A DNA stretch of 64,000 nucleotides from Rhynchonema sp. JSB1_4 (lineage: Eukaryota; Nematoda; Chromadorea; Monhysterida; Xyalidae), in contig JASAMV010007711.1 of the NCBI GenBank assembly GCA_030248065.1, forward strand, positions 1 through 64,000, read 5' to 3'. This document shows positions 21,964 to 33,913 of this stretch, piece by piece; position 1 is the first letter of the stretch, and every line of letters begins with the position of its first letter. The notes beneath the pieces were generated by a model that was not told the DNA's origin, made no database searches, and saw only the letters and a program-made list of their open reading frames with translations. The position numbers were made by a program, and so were the translations under genes.

Positions 21964-24900
21964 CAGTCGAAGGGTTTTGAGTGATACACGCGTTTCTGAA
22001 AGGGTTCGGTCGAGGGCCTGCGGGTACATTTCGGGATTGGGCTGTTGGCGGATAGGGGTGCTTGAATCGGGGTAGGATTCACACGTCAGAGTACATACGA
22101 GACAGCAGCAGAACTGTAGTTCAGCAGGAGTGGAGGAACACATTTATACAGCTTAGGCAGCTGGTGAAATTTCGGTTTGATCGAAGAAAACATCGAATTA
22201 CGAAACAGCGTTCCAAAACGTTTAGGAATCTAAATTAGATAAGTCACTTGAAAACCATGACTACTTTATATTCGTCTGCAGCAGTAGTTTCAGTCTTGTT
22301 TTGCCTGAACTTCAGTATTCCCACTGAAAATCAGTTTGTGCAAAAAAAATTAGCCGACTGACTGGCGTAACCAAAATGAGCGTGAATGTCATCAAGTGGA
22401 CATTCAGTATATGGCCGTCGGGGGAAACAACTTTCCAAAAAGAAGGCGTTTGAGGTCCGAAGCGTCTCTAACAAATAGCACTGTTGCTGCAGCTATTATT
22501 TGTATGCCATATTTGGACGGAAGCGACCAAAACCATGGGGCGCAATACAAACAACAAAAATTGAATTTACGAAACGGCTTCATATAATGGCCGGGCTATT
22601 TGCATTCGACGGCGTTTGTGCCGCACCAGCGGCGAACTCTGATTTAACGTTATTGAGTATTTCATACATAGTTGACCTTTGTGTTCAAGTTTCAAGTAAT
22701 CTACCGTCGCACAGAAAAAAGATTCGGAACCCAGAAATTTCTAGCGGCTCTAGCTGAGACAGGCCCAAATTTCGGAAGCGCGGGGCTTTTGGGATCAAAC
22801 AGGATAAGTCAACAGTTATCTACCTATATCTTTCTTCAAGAGTCCTCAGCCGAGCGTGATGTGTCATTTCTTTATTGAAAAATGTGTGGTTGGTGAGGAA
22901 AGCACTTTGGACATTTTTGTGTTAGCTAAAAAATGCGGAAACAACATTCCAGCGAGAGAAATATTATTCTAACATCTTCGGAGAGACAAAATAGCATCGT
23001 GAAATAAAACAGCTAAATGTTTGCGGCACACGCATAATTTTGCAGACAAGTTTGCAATAAAAACGCATCGCTACATGAATAGTTTGCCGCGGAAATTTCT
23101 GCAAAACACCACGTACTCACCGTCACCCACCACCAAATCACCCCATGCTTTTGCACACAACTTACATATGCAAGTTGCAAGCGAAAAAAACGAGCGAAAG
23201 TTAGCGCGCATGTTATCACCGTGGCCAGAACAGGCAGCAAATGGAATGAAATGAAAATAGTATAATGCGCGTCAAAATGGGTGGAATTTAACGCAAAATT
23301 GCCCGTACAAAAACAGCGCTATGCAGCAAGGGTGTCTATCGAAGCACGTGTGCAAGCAGCGAAACGCGTTTTCTAGAAAATTTCCCCAAACGCGCAAGCG
23401 TACAGTATGTGCAGGAATGTTCAGTTGCACTGTATCGCTGGAATAACTCATTACGCCAATGCGGTCCGTATTTATCAATTCCTGTACTTGGTACCATACC
23501 AATATTATTTGAGGCTGGCACCTTCAGTGAACATGAAACTCCATCAATAATAATTACGGTATATTTTTTACAAGCCACATGCATCCTGCATTCAGTCATC
23601 TATTCTGTGAAAATATACAGTATGTACCTATTCAGTCAACACGGAAACCATCTGTGGTTGAGGCCTGCGGTGTCATGTTACGCGTGCGGTGGTAGCTGTT
23701 TGGGCGCAAACAAGGTTTCAATCAGCGTGGGTTCACATTGTATAGGTCTGAGGTTACTACATGTAAAGCAGAAAGAATTATTAGTTCAAACTTTATTCAA
23801 GTTGACATCAACTAATACACTATGCAACACTGTCAGAGTGATGAAATGCGAATTCTATAAAATTTAGAGCTTTGCCCAGATTTCCACAAAGTTCACTCGG
23901 ATCAGTGTTCTGGTTTTGAGGACAGCATCACATTTGGTCACCTGTGAATGTTGAATACACAATATCCTGGTGCACAGCGTAACAGACTTTGCCATTTGAG
24001 GGAAGTTCCGATAACTCGATGTAAACCGATGATGGGAAACCGTAGTGGCATGGCCCTGTGCTTGGATTGTTGAGTACTGCACAACGCTGGAGTTCGTTCA
24101 CTGTCATCAGAACATGTCACTATAAAATTGTCCAAGAGTTGTGCTCCTGTCAACACTTGTTCAAGCTGGCATGAAATCACTGTGGTTAAAAACGCGTAAA
24201 AATATTCGGCGTCAAAAATCGCACCATACGCACAAATCATCCCTTTTCAAAACAAGTTTCCACGTGCGATGCTCACCATTTTTTTAACTCGTTTAGGGTT
24301 GTCAGGCGTAATACGCATCTTTGTATTGCATTCACCTGAAGAGCAACAGCATCACACAGCCCTCAACCAAGGTTGCGCATGCTTTCAAAACGCACTAAAA
24401 GTTGAGGAAGAGGGCATATTGTAAGACTATTCTTGCGCAACTTTTACCGTGTTGCACAGCACGGATCCTCAGAAAGAGCTTGACGAAATTCTCGGGTGTT
24501 TGCTCTGGGGATAAAAAATCAAATAATTATAACGCAAGTTCGTTCTTTGAATTTTTACTTTATATCGAGAGCCCTTCAGGTGATGATTTGATGGGATTGA
24601 AAATTGGTTTTGTGATATTGAAGTAGGGAGCGTTATTTTCATAATAATGTCAATTGTGACGCGAACACCACGCAATTTTCGACAGTTGTAATTTTATTTC
24701 AACGCGCGTAGCAAAATTACGCAATTTCCCTTTCAGGAAGCTATTAACCAGTAAACTAACCTGTTGTAACGTAATCATAGCCAATGTCAAGAAAAACTAT
24801 ATCTTTGAAAATTATTACACATAACAGGAAAGAAGCATCCGGTCAAAAATTTTGAACAAAGACATGATACTAAAAAGAAAAAAACACACACGACAAAAAG

Positions 24901-25032
24901 AAGCAAACTGACGGTATTTTCTTGATATTCTTACCTTGGTAAGGTACCATTATACATAATGTACAACAATATCCCAAAGCGCACACGCTTTTGAAACATC
25001 AACAAATTCTTCGGTAACCCCTTTGCCCCTTG
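21964..25032. other. Gene-poor region
   Basis: Only short chance frames are seen. 22396-22878 has open frames on the plus strand with no recognisable motif. I recognise no transposon family here, and base composition becomes AT-rich after about 22.1 kb. Confidence 0.4.
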
Positions 25033-25035
25033 TCA

Positions 25036-26645
25036 GGGTTGCATGACAGCTTGCGTATACCCATTGTACATTCTTTTGCACAAATACACTGCCAGTCGCT
25101 CCCAAGCCAACGATGCATAATGGCGATCCGCGGCTGAGACCGGGAAACTAAAGTTGCCTGAAAATGAAAGGTGAGAGTGGGACGGGAAAGTTTGGCTGGT
25201 ATGGTTATCGATCATCAGAGAGCAATCTTTAAAATTTACGCCAAAAAGTTACAAAGTCCAGCGGCCATAGCAGTACCATATACATGACTTGTTCATACCT
25301 TCTCGTTCTGATGTGAAATTTCTTGGCACCAAGCGAACTCGTAGAAGCAGGGCTTCTAGTCCACAAAATTCTTATGTGTCATGCCGAAAGTAATGCTCGG
25401 TCTGAGCCATTTGTGAAACATCAACCAACCAGCAGCTAATCGTCTATGCATGCAGAATCTAATGGCATCACCAAATGTTTGCCAATGACACGAACGTAGG
25501 GGAGTAGCAAAACTGAAAGAATGAGTCGATTTTTTATGAGAACAAGCTTGTTATTTGTTTACTTTATTACTTTACGTACTTTGAGCGCTGAGATAATAGC
25601 TGAGTGTACGCAGTTCTTCATACATTATGCAAAAGATTTGTTCTGCATAGGAAGCAGAACAGATGGCAAACTTTCATTGTAGTACAGTATCTCGGCTCAA
25701 CGCTTGTCAGTGAACATTGAAAAGTAAAAGCACAAACTCAAGTGGCCTTACGGTTACGAGTCAGGCTGGTCCACTTACCGACAATGACAGCCGCCAATTT
25801 GATGCAGATACGTCGATAGTTCGATTGGTTGATCAAGATATTTGACGCAATAAGTGAGCACCTGGCGTGGAGGTTTTGAAAAATTATTATCGCATACAAA
25901 TTAATTCTTAAGACATTTGATTTTATTACTTGCACAAATTTGGTCGCCTGCTTTCGCATGACTTTCGACTCCTTCCAGCCCTCTCTGTTGAGCTCAGCCT
26001 CGGAGAACATTTTGCGAATGGATGGTACTGTCTGAAATGAAAGCTATGGCTAGAAGATGTTTAAAAATGCTGCTCATTTTAAGCCTAGGAAACCACGCGT
26101 ACCTCAAAAACATACGAGAAAATATCAAGGCCCAAATTGAGCAGTGCTTCTGGGTCCGCTGACCAGGTGAGGCGAATCAGGGCTATTTCATTCGCAGTTG
26201 GGCTCCAATCGGGCTCCGTTAGGAATGGGGGAAATTGCAATTCATTCTGAAAAGTTTTGGGCTTGTAAATTGAATGGAATAAGAAATCGCGCAGAAATTT
26301 TTCCAAACTCTGGGCAGCCCGCTGATAACTTTTTCTGTTTGTGCCACAAGCGCATTACATTGCAAAACCGAGTGATGATTTTCGAGAACAGTTACCACAC
26401 TTTTTAGGACTGGGTGACCTGTGCACTTGCACTGACGATGTCTGGTGCAAGACTCGATGCTCACAATGCACTGCGATGGGCTGCACGGGAGAACAACGGT
26501 TGATACGACCAGTTGTATCAATCACGCTCACCTCCGTATTGCGTTTGTCGTCCAACATGAGCGCAGTGCGTGTCTTCGATGCGCTACGACGTGTCGATGC
26601 CGAACGACGATGTGGCTCGCGTAGTGACGTCACTCGGCGCAACAT
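25036..26645 (-). CDS. Globin with N-terminal extension
   Basis: Four exons keep frame: 26645-26532 (Arg/Ser-rich extension, RRSASTRRSASK), 26246-26103 (ANEIALIRLTWSADPEALL and LDIFSYVFE, helices A-B), 26031-25930 (TVPSIRKMFSEAEL then RKQATKFVQ, CD corner and helix E) and 25861-25779 (VLTYCVKYLDQP and YLHQIGGCH, helices E-F). The His of IGGCH is the expected proximal haem ligand, and the Gln in RKQA is near the distal position. A later exon (about 25160-25036: SLAWERLAVYLCKRMYNGY, then stop) matches helix H. The exon for helix G is not placed with certainty, because phases around 25306-25375 do not close. Globins bind haem and diatomic gases; extended N-termini are common among nematode globins. 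Confidence 0.7.
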
Positions 26646-29600
26646 TGCCGAATCGAAAATTTGTTGTTTTTTTAAACTTGGTAAATTTTCGCGTCTGAAA
26701 TAGACACTACAACAGAGTGCCCATGCTTTCAGGAGAGGCATTTCACTTTTGCCAGAAAGCTTACAACGAGCAAGCACCTTACAATCTATTTACAGTCAGA
26801 TGACATTTCGAAAAAAGTAAGAACGCACATCAACAACCGCGCAGTATCCAACGCGCAATCTAATGTGATTGCACAATATTGCATTTACACCGGCCTGTTC
26901 CATGGCGCCAATGATTCTTTTCCCGCAGGAGACATCTTACCAGAAGAGCGTGGAGCACAAAATATCGATGCTAAAACATACCTTCAGACATACCGAGGTG
27001 GTGGTTATAATAGCCAACAGCACAGCAAAGCAGCTAAATAAAACTTCCAGCTTCCTAAATTGCATGTGAGCCAGTGGCAGGTGCGTCAATAATCTATCAA
27101 AATAGGGTAAGACGCACATTCGATCGAATATCGCCGCGTAATTCCTGCGTCAGCAAAGTTTGTCAGCAAACCTTGTAAAAACGCCTGGACAGCGTTGAGC
27201 ATAACTCTGCAATGCGACGTGCCAGACGGACGATGCTGCCATATCTGAGAACCGATTAAAAGAGAATAAAGACGCAGCTATGTACATAACAAATTCCCCG
27301 ACTTACCGTAATTTTAGGCTTTGCTCAGGATTGTGTTTTTTTATATCGCCGAAACACATTACTCGCTTTTGTATTATCCTAAGCCAAAGCGTAGAATTAA
27401 GTCGACAAGTATATGTATATATCAGTTATCACATAGTATACCCCTAAGCTATGTACAGCAGCCGCATGCGCAACTCTTTGTTCTGTTTTATTGGGGTTGG
27501 CTCTTGACAGCACAAATGTGTGAGCAAACTTTTTCGCCTATCTAGTGTCATGCGTTAAAATTGCAAAATATCCGCTGACAAAGTCTGCTGACAGAGTTTG
27601 CTGACGTTGCAATTGCTGAATATGGCTGATCCAGCCAAAGGTTTCTGCTGCTGCTGGAGACAAAAATAAACTCCACACGCAAACAAAGTTGCATCCGCAG
27701 TTGAAAACTCTCCAGAAAGAAACACACGCTCGGGGCAAATCGTTCGATCCCGGTGCTTTGCAGGTGGGTGCCCCATTCAACACGATTAGGTTCACATGGA
27801 CTACACTTTCCTCCCGCAAGCCCAGCTTGAATTTGTCAATCGATAAAAAGAAATGGCGAACCCAGTCGTTTCAAAAGTAAGCAAGACGTTGATAAATACC
27901 AAAGGTTCAGTCTTTCGTGGCCATCGAAACCTTTTTGCAGAAATTTGAGAGCATCAGCAGCCAGAGCCATTATTTGTGTATTTGTGCCTAGTTTCTATAA
28001 TTAGTTCCTTTAAACAGAAATACTAAAAAACTGTCGTATTCTCTCTGAAAAAGCCATCATCGCAAATTAGTATGGACCTAATGCAAACAAGCATTTATAA
28101 TGCAGAATTGACCTGAAGCTCGTAAACAGAACTAAAAACGACCTTATAACACAATAATTAATTCCACCAACTGCAGGGTACTGAATAACACAAACGTATA
28201 TGTTGTACCTATCAGTTGTACCCAAGTATACAGTAGCCATCGGAGGATAATTTCACATTGTATTATACTTCAATTTATTATGGGATGAGTCAGGCAAATC
28301 TGAATGTATGTATATAGAAGAGAAGCGAACAGTGCACATTAGTGGTTGGGAATAATGTATATTGCATAGTATCGGGCCACATTCATCACATGCTATATAG
28401 CAATTGGGCTTTCGTAAATCTGCTCGTCTTCGCATTTCATCACCTTGTTCATACTGTATCGTTGTTTTGTGTCTCATTTCCCGTAATAACCTAGAGCTGG
28501 AACTCTAATCACACCTATGGTATCAGAATGTCCATCAGCGGAAACGGAAACTTGCGGCGGCTGCTTGTGAAGCAGTGAGACCTTGTAATTACCTAGGCAA
28601 GGCTCCAAACTACAGTATACAATGTGACCTGCTTGTGCTTCCCTGTGTGTACCAGTACCAGGACACCCCACGCCAGGCTTGTTCTGAGTGTGGGTACGGC
28701 ACTAATAAATTTACAGAGCATACAACAAGCATTTGGACAGACAAACAGTTGGGATTCCCCCAGGGAACTGAAGGTGTTCTTAAAGCTTCCTAGGCAGTGG
28801 TAAAACAAGAGTCTTCCTTTTTCGCGTTTGCATTTCAGGAGCTCAGCTGTTAAAACAAAGACATATGGTCCAGCCACGAACTCATGAGACGTATTTTGAA
28901 GTTGACTGGAACGGATCCAATAATGTCCCGGTTCCACGTATTTCGGAAATGAAAGACAGAGAAACGCATGTATTTTTAACACGCTCTCCACTTCCGTAAA
29001 TTCCCTTTTGGCCCCCAAAACATTTGTGTGTTGAACGACGCTGCTGTTCGCGTAAGCACGCAACAAATTGAGGTCAGCCAGCTGGAACTTGTCATTATCT
29101 CTCTCGGCCCAATCTCTTTCTTTTGTTTGCGAAAACCCGTCAACCGGCGCATTGTTGAATCTGGCCAAGCAAGCTTTAAAAACAATCGTCTCATGAGCAC
29201 GTGGTTGGACTATACATACATAGTATGTATTTATATTATGATTAGTGAGATGCAATTTCGGCACAAAGCGTTAATTTTTTCAAGTTCAATTGATGTACAG
29301 TATTTTCAGCGCAATTGGGGGTTGGAAATGCTGAAATGAACGGACCAAAAGATAGCTTTACTTGCAGGTAAGCAATTAGAGATGCCTGTTTCGGTATATA
29401 CTGTAGGTTAGATAGGCTACTTATTTTGCAAACTGCACCCACACATTTTGATATTAACAATGTGATTAGCGGCGAAATCTGGACGACAAAAAGTTCTGCT
29501 GATTGAGTGGCCTGTTTTTTCTTCGGTGCGTTTGGTACTGTACCTGCTGAGCTGGAGCATGGGCGTTAAAAAAAGTATGTCGTGGGCGTAAACGGAAGTA

Positions 29601-29706
29601 AGCAGAATCTGTGAAACCAGATATAGCTAATGGGCACCAAAACACTGTACTGTATGTAATCCAATCATTTTATTTTTATCAAAGTCGGCGCTTAACTCAA
29701 ATCGTG
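26646..29706. other. Gene-poor region with one MITE
   Basis: A minor repeat with CAGCAAAGTTTGTCAGCAAAC at 27150 and inverse-related GCTGACAAAGTCTGCTGACA at 27577 may bound a 430-bp element. A possible exon near 27689-27880 (+) is unsupported. MITE family 2 copy 2 lies at 28868-29214. Nothing else is recognised. Confidence 0.4.
28868..29214. mobile_element. MITE family 2, copy 2 (inverted relative to copy 1)
   Basis: GTCCAGCCACGAACTCATGA at the left and TCATGAGCACGTGGTTGGAC at the right, and the interior is the reverse complement of 12662-13019. The long minus-strand open frame crossing it is shared by chance with the element and is not a gene. Confidence 0.75.
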
Positions 29707-29707
29707 T

Positions 29708-30005
29708 CAGTCAAACACGGCGGCGGTCCAGACAGATTGAATTAGGATTAAAAGCCCGCAGACGAAAACGATGAAATTAAAAACATTGAACCAACAAATT
29801 TGCTGAGCGCCAAAAATAGACCAAGCGCCGAAAACAGACACGATACCGTATACCAGGCATTGTATATCTGGAAACCATTTCAGTGGTACACCCTCCGTAC
29901 AATACGCCACGCAGAGGCACTGCGTGGTAACCCAAGGACGGCACCGAAATATGCACCAAAACCCCAAAAAACTGCACCCAAATGAGATTTTTTTTAAACC
30001 TCGAG
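29708..30005 (-). CDS. Possible 3' exon(s) of a multi-pass membrane protein
   Basis: After TGGTTTCCAG the minus strand reads IQCLVYGIVSVFGAWSIFG, then NVFNFIVFVCGLLILIQS and TAAVFD before a stop at 29708: two strong membrane helices. An upstream segment with FWGFGAYFGAVLG may be another exon. No start or family is recognised, so it is a candidate only. Confidence 0.4.
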
Positions 30006-30105
30006 GCGATATTTGCGAAGACTGAAAACGGCAAAGAATCATAAATTGACGAGGAATACTGGCGCATAGACAGGCAAAATACGAGATTCTTGGCACGACA
30101 GTGCA

Positions 30106-31282
30106 TAGCGTTTGGTGCTATTGCTATATCTGCGTAATTTTTCTCACATAATCCGAATTTAAGAAACGGGAATTTTCTCAGTCATATTTGCACTCAGCTA
30201 TACACATTACCAACACTGTACCTATGAATTCTAATGACAAGCTTTGTTGATAAAGATGGAAAGGTGAAAACCTGACGGAACAGCAAATTTTACCATGAAG
30301 CCCATTTTTTTGTCAGCTGTTAACAAAAAACTGAAGCCTTCATACAGTAAACGGATTTTGTGTTTTCCGACCATTTCCCGTGTGCGCATTTTTCGCACAA
30401 ACACACACAACAAAAATAACACACAATTTAAAAACCGAGGGCAGAACACAGGCGCTATCGTTGTTAACAAATACTTATTACGGCCGCCCTTCTTCACCTT
30501 CCACGAATTTATATTGATAATAAATAAGCACTGTTTTTTTCAAGATTTTATAAACAAACCTTAGATGAAAGCTCTACGCAAGACCAGAGGTCCGAATGCG
30601 GGAAACAAGGAAGTCATTTCAAAAGGTTCAACTGCTTATGGTCAACGACTGCGTTGTTCCTTCCAATTTTGCAACAAAATAAATTTTAGTCCCGAAAAAC
30701 GAGCTCCATTTTTCATTTCACGATCACAAAATGCGTATTTGATACAGCGAGCAAGCTTGACTGGAATAATACGGCATGAATGAATGATACACTGTTTCAG
30801 CCGTTAATAAATATGGTAACAACTAAAAGCAAAATTCAGAATGTTAGTGCCGGGTGTATCAGCCAGATAGGCGTAGCAAATAAGACAATATGCATGGCAC
30901 AAACATTCTAAATACATATACTTGGAAATATAGGACTGAGGTGTGCTGAAAAAAGCAGCACAAACCACAAAGCATTTGTTTTACACAGAACAATGTCCAG
31001 AAGTTTTATACAGTTCGCAAAGCAGCTAAGGTTCATTTTTCAACGGGATTCATACAAAACGAAAAGCAAAGATAGACGAAGTGCAAAGGCCCATTGAAAT
31101 GAAGTACAGTAATAGCAACCAGCTGTTCATAAAATATCACCAATTATTATTATTATTTTACACAGTCACCACGGTCAGGTGGGTACTACTACTGTACACA
31201 TGGGTACTGCTTTCACTTTTTATACAAACTTTCCCGTTTTGCACCCACTGACCATAATGCTCGAATCGTAAGCATATAAGGT
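30106..31282. other. AT-rich region without recognised features
   Basis: Only short frames and no repeat family seen. It lies downstream of the MVB12 stop codon on the minus strand, so its right end may hold the MVB12 3' UTR. Confidence 0.4.
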
Positions 31283-33877
31283 TCAAGTTTGAGAAAGTAG
31301 CGCGGTTTCCAAACATTGTTCTTCAACAGTGAAATCATAATTGTAGTCACGGTCAAGCCTTTGTGAGCTCAACTCGCGGATGGTGGGCAAGGTTGAGCGC
31401 TGTAAACAGGAATAACAAGTTTGTCTGGTGGAAAAAGTTCGCAATCAAAGTCGATGCACGATCACAGTGAATGTGGTGCAGTCAATAAGGCTGTGATTAG
31501 ATAAATGGGGAATGGCAAATTTCTGCATTCCGCATTCAGCGTTTATTTGCTCACCTTTGCGGAATTTTGAATTTCTGCAAGCAAGTTGTGCTTTGTGCCT
31601 TTGGTCAAACATCTCAGTTGCTGTTTGCGTTAACACGTAACATTTGAGGTCAACACGCTGGAAGTTGTCATTGTCACCCAAGCACGCACCATTCCGCAAA
31701 GTTGAGCAAATAAACGCGGAATGCGGAATGCAGAAATTTACCGTTCCGCATTTATCTGCTCACCAATTTCTGCATTCCGCATTTATCTAATCACAGCCTA
31801 AGTGACGATGACTCGACCCGACCCCCCTCCCGTGAACCACCACCACCGAAATAACCACGAATCACGGTACATAAACAAGAAGAAAAATGCCTGCTGTCAC
31901 GCGGCAAGAATCAGGATATGGTTCTCGGTATCATGCTGGTCGCATATAAAACACCTATACAAGATTGTTGACTCCCCAAAGTAAAAAGATATCAGTGGTT
32001 ACGCACAGGAGCAAAAGGCGACTAAAAACATCACCGAAACAGAAGAAAAGCTTATTTGCCAAAAAAATGAACAGGATTTAGAAAGAGGCATTGCATTCCT
32101 TTCGAAAAGTGAATTAAAAAGCGATACGCCATCAAGGAACAATATTGCGGCCAATAGCGCAACGAGGCGACGACGGCATGCTGTCACAGGTTCGATTCGT
32201 ACCAATAACTGCATAAAGAGTGGGTAAAACGATTATGCGTTGGCCGCAATATGGTTCCTTGATGGCGTATCGCTTTTTAATTCACTTTTCGAAAGGAATG
32301 CAATGCCTCTTTCTAAATCCTGTTCATTTTTTTGGCAAATAAGCTTTTCTTCTGTTTCGGTGATGTTTTTAGTCGCCTTTTGCTCCTGTGCGTAACCACT
32401 GATATCTTTTTACTTTGGGGAGTCAACAATCTTGTATAGGTGTTTTATATGCGACCAGCATGATACCGAGAACCATATCCTGATTCTTGCCGCGCGACAG
32501 CAGGCATTTTTCTTCTTGTATTTTTGTTTTATATCGAGTAAGCGCATTTTCTCATTCGGTGGACGGAAAATACATATGATCACACTGATAATTAGTTCAC
32601 TATACAGAGGAATTCACTATGTAGAGGTTCACCTTGTGGTGGTTTTAGTGCATTCATGTTACTGTTTTACACCTCAATCAAGTCAGAGCTAAGAAAGCGA
32701 TGTCACCGTCGGTTCCCCGACCCCAGAAACATAAACAGCAGACACATTATTGGAGATCAGATCACTATTACACTATTTATTCGCATTGATCAATACTGAG
32801 TTCCGGTTCTAGTTCCGGTTCTGGCTCCCAAAACTTCCAGATTTAAAAACCAATGCCACCGTTGGGTTTCTCGACCCCGAAAACCTATATACCGCACGCA
32901 CTGTCGTTATGATCAGGCCAGTATTGTGCGACTTATTTGCATGGATAAATACTGAGTTCCGGTTCCAGTTTCGGTTCTGGCTCCGGAGAGCTCCGGATTC
33001 AAAAACTAATGTCGCCATTGTATTTCTCGACCCCAAAAACCTACATATCGCCCCCACTTTCTTCATGATCAGGGCAGCATTATGTTGTTTATTAACGTGA
33101 ATCAGTTTTGAGTTCCGGTTCTGCCTCCAAAAAATTCCGGATTTAAAAACCGATGTCACCATTAGATTTCTCGACCCCGAAAACCTATATACCGCACGCA
33201 CTGTCTTTATGATCAGACCAGTATTGTGCGACTTTTTTGTTTGATAAATACTGAGTTCCGGTTCCAGTTCCGGTTCTGGCTCCGAAGGGCTCCGGATTCA
33301 AAAACCAATGTCACCATTAGATTTCTCGACCCTGAAAACCTATATACCGCACGCCCTGTCTTTATGATTAGACCAGTATTGTGCGACTTATCTGCATGGC
33401 TAAATATTGAGTTCCGGTTCCAGTTCCAGTTCTGGTTCCGAAGAGCTCCGGATTGAAAAGCCAATGTCACCATTAGACTTCTCGACCCCGAAAACCTATA
33501 TACCGCACGCACTGTCGTTATGATCAGACCAGTATTGTGCGACTTATTTGCTTGATAAATACTGAGTTCCGGTTCCAGTTCAGGTTCTGGCTCCGAAGAG
33601 CTCCGAATTCAAAAACCAATGTCACCATTAGATTTCTCGACCCCGAAAACCTATATACCGCACGCACTGTCTTTATGACCAGACCAGTATTGTGCGACTT
33701 ATTTGCATGGCTAAATACTGAGTTCCGGTTCCAGTTCCGGTTCTGGCTCAGAAAGGTACTGGATCCAAAAACCAATGTCACCACCGAGTTTCTCGACCTT
33801 CAAAACCCCCGGTACCGCGGCAGATTTCTCGTCCGATGCATCCCTGAGTTTTGAACGAACATTTTGCCGGAAAAAAA

Positions 33878-33913
<36 letters not shown>

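Noticed and set aside
25306..25375. Candidate helix G exon of the globin
   Set aside because: Each of its three frames fails to match the phase of the exon before or after it, so I did not include it in the model.
28593..29264. Longest open frame on the minus strand (223 codons)
   Set aside because: It runs through MITE family 2 copy 2 and non-coding flanks, and the other MITE copy shares part of it in the same way. No domain, no splice signals.
32155..32215. tRNA-like GGTTCGATTC sequence in the palindrome loop
   Set aside because: The bases next to the loop do not pair as a T stem, and no anticodon arm or acceptor stem can be drawn.
32809..33784. Three minus-strand frames read as a repeat-protein gene
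   Set aside because: They follow from unit lengths near a multiple of three in a minisatellite. Two spacings shift the frame, and no start or splice signals are present.
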